Below are positions 58,911-64,000 of a stretch of DNA of 64,000 nucleotides, one piece after another (position 1 is the stretch's first letter; each line of letters begins with the position of its first letter). The notes beneath the pieces were generated by a model. It saw only the letters and a program-made list of their open reading frames with translations, had not been told where the DNA came from and ran no database searches. A program made the position numbers and the translations under genes. Location: contig NZ_JACCAA010000001.1 in NCBI RefSeq assembly GCF_013408415.1, forward strand, positions 1,488,001 to 1,552,000. Reading direction: 5' to 3'. This stretch comes from Nocardioides daedukensis (GTDB lineage Bacteria; Actinomycetota; Actinomycetes; Propionibacteriales; Nocardioidaceae).

Positions 58911-60311
58911 TCACGCGCTCTGCGAGAGCACGATCGGCTCATTGAGTGCCTCCGCGAGGCCGGTTGGGTTGCCCGAGACGCGGACGAAGGCGTCGATCTG
59001 CTCGGGGGTGAAGTCACTGCGGTGTGTCAGCACGGTGGTCACCACCAGGCCCCAACCCTGAGCCAAGATCAGCGGCTCAGGGTGCAGCAGCTGCTTGACC
59101 ATGAGGGCGGTGGAGAACGACATCCACTCCTGCGGGATCGGTGGGAAGCAAGCGCTGGTGACTGAGCGGGCATCGACACGGCTACGCAAGGAGGCGCAAT
59201 GCTCATCGCCGTCTCGGGCCTTGTCCCATCCCAGGCTGGCCACAGCCAGACCATCAACGCCCAGCGGTGCGGCGACAGAGCGCAGTACGGCGACGACCTC
59301 AGGGGCAGCCAACCACTCCGGACTCGGCGCGACCGCCGGTCCGGTCAGGCCGCACAGGATCGGCCCGATGCCGTGGCTCATCACCCGCACGTCGAGGGCG
59401 TCAGCAACGGCCGTGGTGCACAGGAACCCGTGCAGGGCCTCGTCCAACACTCCACGGACATTTCGCAGTGTCCGGTCGCGGTCGTGGGAGTCCACCTTCA
59501 TCCAGGTCATCAGGGCAGCACTCGCTTCCTTGCCCCAGCTCTTGCCGAACTCATGGACGGTCCCGTGGATGGCCTTCTGCAATCTCCGCATGCCGTCGGC
59601 GCGCCCGAGAGGCCTGGCTTTCGAGGCCGCGATGGAGCTCGGCCAGCTCAGGGAACCTTCCATGTCAACGCACAGGAGGTTGTAGAAGATGTCGACCATC
59701 TCTGTCGGATCGGCAGTCCACACAAGCGCTGCGCGAGCGAGCACCAGCGGCGTACACGCTCCGAACCTTGCCGTGGGCGACCAGTCCGGCGATGCAGGCA
59801 GCTCCCAACCAGCGGGGAGCGGCCCACGATCAGCGAGTACGTCGCACAGGTGTGCGTATTCAGACTGAGCCGCGGTCAGGGCGGCTGCCGCCATTGGGTG
59901 AGGCTCTCCGACCGGCTCCCGCTCGAGCGACCATCGGACGGGAAGGACCTTGGCTCCATCGGCGACTTGGAAGGCGTCGAGGTCCTCGGCGTCCTGTGCC
60001 GGGTCGAGCTGGAAGTGTGCGGTGACCTGGTCGTCGTCGTACGTCCTGCTCCAGGTGTCGCCGACCTTGAGTTCGCCGTCGAGAAGCTGCCAGGCCAGCT
60101 CGTTCAGGATCCTGGTGTTGTCGCGCATGCTGAACATCCAGTCGTCGCCGGGGTCACTGCCCAGGCACGGACGACTCCACATGTGCAGCTCGGGGAATCC
60201 ACGCTCGGCGAGTCCAGCGGTGTAGGCGAAGTCGCTGCCCTCCCCGTCGGGATCGAAGATCGTGTAAACCGTCCAGAACGGGTGCTGCTCGTCGCCGTGC
60301 TGTCTGCTCAT
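58911..60311 (-). CDS. DUF4262-like domain protein
   Basis: A 466-residue soluble protein. The first 130 residues (HPFWTVYTIFDPDGEGSDFA, YTAGLAERGFPELHMWSRP, LNELAWQLLDGELKVGDTW) match the DUF4262 pattern, in which a YTxGL...PEL core is conserved. The remaining 330 residues are mostly helical, with no motif that I recognise. There is no signal or membrane helix. A very strong AGGAGGT 6 nt before the ATG sets the start. Function unknown. It lies between the Uma2 and NERD genes in the same direction. Confidence 0.72.
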   Translation of the reverse strand: MSRQHGDEQHPFWTVYTIFDPDGEGSDFAYTAGLAERGFPELHMWSRPCLGSDPGDDWMFSMRDNTRILNELAWQLLDGELKVGDTWSRTYDDDQVTAHFQLDPAQDAEDLDAFQVADGAKVLPVRWSLEREPVGEPHPMAAAALTAAQSEYAHLCDVLADRGPLPAGWELPASPDWSPTARFGACTPLVLARAALVWTADPTEMVDIFYNLLCVDMEGSLSWPSSIAASKARPLGRADGMRRLQKAIHGTVHEFGKSWGKEASAALMTWMKVDSHDRDRTLRNVRGVLDEALHGFLCTTAVADALDVRVMSHGIGPILCGLTGPAVAPSPEWLAAPEVVAVLRSVAAPLGVDGLAVASLGWDKARDGDEHCASLRSRVDARSVTSACFPPIPQEWMSFSTALMVKQLLHPEPLILAQGWGLVVTTVLTHRSDFTPEQIDAFVRVSGNPTGLAEALNEPIVLSQSA

Positions 60312-60396
60312 CGGGACCTCCTGGAGTCGTTCCCAAGAAGTTAGGTGAGATCACCGACAGGCCGCGGGCGTTATCCACAGGCTCGGTTCACCGTGC

Positions 60397-61236
60397 TCAG
60401 GCGTCCACATCCACGCTGGCATTGGGAATGCTCACCGACGCGCCGACCTCGCCCTCTTCAGGCTCAAAGCCACTGATGAAGATGTCGGTCAGTGCAGATC
60501 CAATCTGGCTGGCGTAGTGGTTCAGGACCCAGATCGCAGCGAGACACAAGGCAATCATCAGAAGGGCCCGGATCAGCTGCCTTGAAGCGCTCGCACGCCG
60601 TACGGGCCTGCGCTTCGCGGGTCCTGGACGCTTCGCTGAAGAACGGCTCGCAGCAGCAGGCTTGGTCGAGAATTGTCCACTACGTGGCTCGGTGGCGGGA
60701 GGCAGCGCGACCGCGGCTCGGCGTGCGAACCTGACGACGGCCTCTGCGTGCAGCGTCGGCGGTCGCGATAAGAGCATGTCGACGAGATTCGCTGTCGAGC
60801 AGACCATGACGTCGCGGGCCCAGCCCTCGATCGCATCGTCTCGCACGAAACACATGGCACCGGTAACAGGCAGTCCACCCATGGCCACGGAGACCGCAAG
60901 GGCAGCCTCTGCCGCTCCCACCACGGCCATCTCCCGGCTGCGGCCGTTCTGCCTGAGGACCTGATCACGTACGGCGATTGCGCCCGACCAGTTCTTGCTG
61001 TCGATGACGAAGGCACCACCAGGACCGATCACCACGTGGTCGATGTTCGCGCGGGGACGTCCCGGCCAAGCAACGTCGTGAAGCACCACCCAGCCTTGGT
61101 CGAGTAGCGGCTGAAGCACCGCTGCCGTTGCGTTTTCACCTTCTGCGCCGCGCTCGAAGCGTTCGGCCGCACGGGCATGACGATCAGCCTTCTCACGCTG
61201 CCTGCGCGCGTACTCGCGCGATGACTCCCCCGCCAT
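60397..61236 (-). CDS. NERD-domain protein with C-terminal membrane helix
   Basis: A 279-residue protein. A charged helix of about 30 residues (REYARRQREKADRHARAAER) precedes the nuclease-related domain at about 30-175, with RANIDHVVIGPGGAFVIDSK, where D and DSKNW take the place of the D...ExK motif. A basic Ala/Lys/Arg-rich linker and one membrane helix (LIRALLMIALCLAAIWVLNH) follow, and the outside tail is acidic. So the putative nuclease would be tethered at the cytoplasmic face of the membrane. Start ATG 61236 with GGGAGG upstream. It is the second NERD protein of the window. Confidence 0.88.
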   Translation of the reverse strand: MAGESSREYARRQREKADRHARAAERFERGAEGENATAAVLQPLLDQGWVVLHDVAWPGRPRANIDHVVIGPGGAFVIDSKNWSGAIAVRDQVLRQNGRSREMAVVGAAEAALAVSVAMGGLPVTGAMCFVRDDAIEGWARDVMVCSTANLVDMLLSRPPTLHAEAVVRFARRAAVALPPATEPRSGQFSTKPAAASRSSAKRPGPAKRRPVRRASASRQLIRALLMIALCLAAIWVLNHYASQIGSALTDIFISGFEPEEGEVGASVSIPNASVDVDA

Positions 61237-61252
61237 TCAGTGCCTCCCAACA

Positions 61253-61266
61253 CTCCTGATCAGGAG
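61253..61266. promoter_or_regulatory. Perfect 14-bp palindrome upstream of the NERD gene
   Basis: CTCCTGATCAGGAG is a perfect inverted repeat, 16 nt upstream of the NERD ATG and just upstream of its ribosome site. It could be an operator or a short RNA hairpin near the ribosome site. Confidence 0.4.
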
Positions 61267-61346
61267 GGTAGGACAGCTTGCAGGCTCGCGGACCAGAATG
61301 CGCAGAGTGGGCTTACTGCTTCCGATTCATTTCCGACCCTGCCCCG

Positions 61347-62828
61347 TCACTCTCTGAAGGCGCTTACTGCATCCCACAATGCGCCGCGCCCGCGAGTGCT
61401 GGGCAGGGCCTTCCGCACAGCTTCGCGCGCCGTGGCCGGGTCCTCGTCGAGCAGCACCGAGAGGGTGACGGCGATGGAGGGCGTGCGTTGTTCGGCCGCG
61501 ACACAGTGCAGGAAGACCGTGTGCCCCTCGGCTCGCAGTCCGCGCACCGCATCGGCGGCGTCGTACAAGGCGAAGTGCAGGTTGGGGTTGTCGGCCGGGT
61601 CGTCACGATCCATCAGCCGCGACTCGACGATGACAGCAGCACCCTCGTGGCAGGACTGGTCGCGGCCGACTCGACAGGCGGCGACGACGGCGGTGGCGCC
61701 GTGCCCGCGGGAACGATGGGTGCCGAGCAGCACGCCGGGGTCAACCGGGTGGGGTACGACGTCGCGCGATGCGCTCTCGGTGTAGCTCACGTCGGCGACA
61801 CCGGGCCACCCCGCAGAATCGGGCTTCCCGCCACGCACGGTCAGGGTGCCCAGCTCGGTCAGGTCATGACCGTCTCGACCGGGCCAGCCGTGCACAGCAC
61901 GGCGCCAGCGCCACGGGACCGCACTGGCGCCCCACCGCGCACCGAGCAGGCCGCCGGCGATGGCAGCAACGGTGTCGGTGTCGTTCCCGACGCGAACCGC
62001 CGCGTGCAGCGCGTCCTGGAGGTGCAGGCACGGGAATCGATGTGCAGCCGGGTCCAATTCGGGAACCGGCGTCGCGTGAATGGCGGCGACTGCGGCTTGC
62101 AAGGCGGTCACAGTGAAACCGTTGGGCGTGAACCGAGCAGCCGGACCTGCGATCGCCTCGTCGAGCCAGTCCTGCCACTGCTGGCGACGCTCGGGAGGAA
62201 GCAGGTCAAGGCCCGCACAGAAGTCGATGCGGCCTTCCAGCACGGCAACCCGGATCGCTTCTCCCCAGAGGATGCAGGACTCGGTGGCCAGCGGGTCGCC
62301 ATGGGTCAGTGACGCGATCAGCTGGGCCGCGCGTGCTGCCTGCTCGCGGTCCTCGAGGTGGGCCAGCGCCACGGGCGCGGTGCGCATCAGTGCACCGTTG
62401 CCGGCGGAGCGTGGGTTGCGACGGGCGTGGTCCGCGGCGACCGCCGTCATCACGGTCGCCGTACCGCTCTCACCCGAGTCGAGACGTCGACGCGTGGCCC
62501 CGAGCACCGCGCTGGTCTGGATGCCGATGTCGGCAGGGCCGTCGTCGTACCAGCGCAGGAAGCCATCGGCGATAGCGTCGAGCGCCTCGACCGAGGCGAG
62601 GTCTGCACCGGTGGCAGCAACTTCGGCGATGCAGAGCGTCATCGATGTGTCGTCACTCCACTCCCCCGCCGCGAAGTTGCCCAGGCCGCCGCCCTTCATC
62701 TCGGCGAACTCATCGGCGGCCGGCGGCCGAGCGAACTCGTAGGGCACCCCGAGGGCGTCGCCCGACGCGAGGCCGAGGAGTACGCCGACGGCGCGGTCGG
62801 TCTGGGCAGTGGTGAGGTTCATGATCAT
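61347..62828 (-). CDS. ADP-ribosylglycohydrolase fused to Cys-based phosphatase domain
   Basis: A 493-residue two-domain protein. Residues about 10-320 are an ADP-ribosylglycohydrolase (ARH/DraG): VGVLLGLASGDALGVPYEFA, the metal motif WSDDTSM (58-64), SAGNGALMRTAPVAL and the second metal motif GNDTDTVAAIAGG (281-293). Residues about 345-493 resemble a dual-specificity protein phosphatase: LHFALYDAADAVRGLRAEG, then the P-loop HCVAAEQRT at 441-449 (HC-x5-R-T) with nucleophile Cys442. It could remove ADP-ribose from protein and handle a phosphorylated product or partner; the coupling of activities is inference. Start ATG 62828 overlaps the upstream stop by ATGA; an in-frame ATG 6 nt later is possible. 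Confidence 0.88.
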   Translation of the reverse strand: MIMNLTTAQTDRAVGVLLGLASGDALGVPYEFARPPAADEFAEMKGGGLGNFAAGEWSDDTSMTLCIAEVAATGADLASVEALDAIADGFLRWYDDGPADIGIQTSAVLGATRRRLDSGESGTATVMTAVAADHARRNPRSAGNGALMRTAPVALAHLEDREQAARAAQLIASLTHGDPLATESCILWGEAIRVAVLEGRIDFCAGLDLLPPERRQQWQDWLDEAIAGPAARFTPNGFTVTALQAAVAAIHATPVPELDPAAHRFPCLHLQDALHAAVRVGNDTDTVAAIAGGLLGARWGASAVPWRWRRAVHGWPGRDGHDLTELGTLTVRGGKPDSAGWPGVADVSYTESASRDVVPHPVDPGVLLGTHRSRGHGATAVVAACRVGRDQSCHEGAAVIVESRLMDRDDPADNPNLHFALYDAADAVRGLRAEGHTVFLHCVAAEQRTPSIAVTLSVLLDEDPATAREAVRKALPSTRGRGALWDAVSAFRE

Positions 62829-63757
62829 CCCTTCCTACCCTGGGTGCGGAGCACCAGGTCGTCGATGACTTCGTCGCGCGTGGTGACGAAGTGTGGCAGC
62901 AGAGCTGCGAGGTGGTGGTGCGCGAACGGCACCGCCGGGATGGAGAGGACCAGCAGCACAGAGCGGCCCTGGAGCAGGAACTTGACCATCGAGTGGGTGC
63001 TGTTGAGCACGCTGACTTCGAGGGCGGCCTGCCGGCGGCTGCGGACGTCATGGGCCAGGCGGGTGAGGATCTCCACCATGGGCATCCCGTGACTGACGCG
63101 CACATAGATCGGCGTGCCGTCGTGGGTGATGACGAAGTCCCCATCCTCATCCTGCGGCGGCACCTCATCGAAGAGGTAGCCGAGGGATTCGCGGACCAGC
63201 TCGATGAGCTCTTCCCGCGAGTCGGAGCGCTGGGCCCATTCCGTCGGGGGCCCGATCGGTGGGCCGTCGTCGAGGTCCACGACGTCTGTCGGCACTTCAC
63301 GGGAGGCGATGAGCCCGATCGCCGCGATGTCCTGGGCAGCTGGTCCCCAGCCGTTCACGGTGAGGAACTCGGGGAACGGCACCTGGAACTGACCGGACAG
63401 CGCCGCGCACGCCATCCGCGCCAGCGTTGCCGGGTCGTCGCCGTGAACCCAGAGGTTGGGGCACTTGTCGTCGTCCTCGGGCAGGTTCCACCCGAGGAGC
63501 ATGAGCGCCTCGAGCGCCGCCGCTGACAGTTGGAACTGCTCAGCCAGCACCCGATTGCCGGAGACCTCCATGCGCCAGCCGTCGTCGCCGATGCAGCAGA
63601 ACTGGACATAGGGAGTCACCTCCCCCGAGATGGTGGGAGTTTCGATGATCAGGTGGTCCTCGTCGCCACTCATGGTGGCGATGTATCCGGCCAACTGCTG
63701 GCCCAGCGTGACCCAGCCCAAGGTGACCTCAGGCAGTTCGTGATTGGTGTCGTTCAT
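62825..63757 (-). CDS. YbjN/T3SS-chaperone-like protein with two related halves
   Basis: A 310-residue soluble protein. The N-terminal half (LGWVTLGQQLAGYIATMSGD, TPYVQFCCIGDDGWRMEVSG, LGWNLPEDDDKCPNLWVHGD) and the C-terminal half (LIELVRESLGYLFDEVPPQD, FVITHDGTPIYVRVSHGMPM, VEILTRLAHDVRSRR, and NSTHSMVKFLLQGRSVLLV) each have the alpha-beta pattern of YbjN or TY3S-chaperone-like (T3SS) domains. This is a fold-level impression only. ATG 63757 is set by AAGGGGG 7 nt upstream; an ATG at 63763 would be too close to it. The stop overlaps the ARH-phosphatase start, so the two are coupled. Confidence 0.75.
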   Translation of the reverse strand: MNDTNHELPEVTLGWVTLGQQLAGYIATMSGDEDHLIIETPTISGEVTPYVQFCCIGDDGWRMEVSGNRVLAEQFQLSAAALEALMLLGWNLPEDDDKCPNLWVHGDDPATLARMACAALSGQFQVPFPEFLTVNGWGPAAQDIAAIGLIASREVPTDVVDLDDGPPIGPPTEWAQRSDSREELIELVRESLGYLFDEVPPQDEDGDFVITHDGTPIYVRVSHGMPMVEILTRLAHDVRSRRQAALEVSVLNSTHSMVKFLLQGRSVLLVLSIPAVPFAHHHLAALLPHFVTTRDEVIDDLVLRTQGRKG

Positions 63758-63797
63758 GGCCATACCCCCTTCGCGCACATTTGCGCCTTCTGTGAAG

Positions 63798-63803
63798 AGA
63801 TTA
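63798..63803 (-). promoter_or_regulatory. TAATCT -10 box for the YbjN-like/ARH operon
   Basis: On the minus strand TAATCT lies about 40 nt upstream of the chosen ATG, in the 90-bp divergent gap, giving a short leader with the AAGGGGG ribosome site. The -35 is not clear. Confidence 0.35.
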
Positions 63804-63834
63804 GCACGCCGCTGCCATTCGGGCAGATGTGCAC

Positions 63835-63840
63835 TAACCT
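63835..63840 (+). promoter_or_regulatory. TAACCT leaderless-type -10 box for the Nudix gene
   Basis: TAACCT ends 7 nt before the ATG at 63848, and there is no ribosome site between them. Confidence 0.4.
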
Positions 63841-63847
63841 TGTTCGT

Positions 63848-64000
63848 ATGTCGCCGCCGAGCTCGTTGAGCAGCTACCCCCAACCAAGTGTCGCCGTCGA
63901 TGTCGCACTTCTGACTGTAGACACGACCACCGACAGAAACGTCGGAAACCGACTCAAGGTGCTGGTCCAGCAGCGCTCCCGCAGTCCGCGCGGCCTGGTC
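63848..64000 (+). CDS. Nudix hydrolase (NrtR/ADP-ribose pyrophosphatase-like), truncated by window edge
   Basis: An ATG at 63848 opens a frame to the end of the window (51 codons): MSPPSSLSSYPQPSVAVDVA, then LLTVDTTTD...NRLKVLVQQR. The PSVAVDVALLTV...LKVLVQQR pattern is the typical first strand of Nudix proteins related to NrtR regulators and ADP-ribose pyrophosphatases. The Nudix box itself lies beyond the edge. It is divergent from the ARH-phosphatase operon, which suggests a common theme in ADP-ribose or NAD metabolism. Whether a C-terminal DNA-binding domain (NrtR) exists cannot be seen. Confidence 0.65.
   Translation, partial: MSPPSSLSSYPQPSVAVDVALLTVDTTTDRNVGNRLKVLVQQRSRSPRGLV

Overview
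The window is high-GC DNA with dense, often translationally coupled genes. It looks like a chromosome segment of a high-GC actinobacterium. The PASTA serine/threonine kinase, LppM-like lipoprotein, MetX/MetY pair, Pta-AckA pair and frequent leaderless-type promoters all fit that group. A Nocardioides-like (Nocardioidaceae) origin is my best guess, but nothing in the sequence proves the genus.

Region 1 (1-12.5 kb, all minus strand) is a Wzx/Wzy-type surface polysaccharide operon. Reading from upstream it holds a hypothetical gene, an orphan beta-class DNA methyltransferase, a GalE-like epimerase, a PAP2 phosphatase, a BioF2/CelD-like GNAT protein, a coiled-coil protein with a PQPV tail, a GT4, a Wzx flippase, a NodB deacetylase, a Wzy polymerase and two more GT4 enzymes, the last running off the left edge. 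Region 2 (12.5-30.7 kb) is a second glycopolymer locus built around a divergent promoter near 20.4 kb. Leftward run a CgeB-like/GT2 two-domain transferase, an acyltransferase-3/SGNH O-acylase, a paralogous GT2 and a TPR-like GT4. Rightward run a paralogous GT4, a UDP-HexNAc uronate dehydrogenase, a Wzm/Wzt ABC exporter and a GT4. A convergent GT2-ugd pair closes the locus.

The most unusual structure lies between the two converging halves of region 2 (26.33-28.35 kb). Seven tandem 22-bp units in one orientation face about six units in the opposite orientation across a spacer of about 300 bp. An intact IS256-family element has inserted into the second array and left a readable 8-bp target duplication. 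The arrays begin inside or just after the stop codons of the two convergent glycosyltransferase genes.

Region 3 (30.7-57.9 kb) is mostly housekeeping. It contains metY-metX, a two-GNAT protein, a NERD-helicase, HD and DUF4031 proteins, an acyl-CoA dehydrogenase pair, a second O-antigen-ligase-like protein, pta-ackA, a SNF2 helicase, several lipoproteins and small membrane proteins, an acyltransferase, an HNH-repeat protein, a DHFR-like reductase, an MMPL transporter and a PASTA kinase. Several genes here have a TANNNT-like box 6-7 nt before the start codon, which suggests leaderless transcripts.

Region 4 (58-64 kb) is more accessory. It contains a truncated Nudix gene, a Uma2-family protein, a DUF4262-like protein, a membrane-anchored NERD protein, an ADP-ribosylglycohydrolase fused to a Cys-based phosphatase domain and coupled to a YbjN-like protein, and divergently a Nudix protein that runs off the right edge. 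I saw no tRNA, rRNA or CRISPR array.
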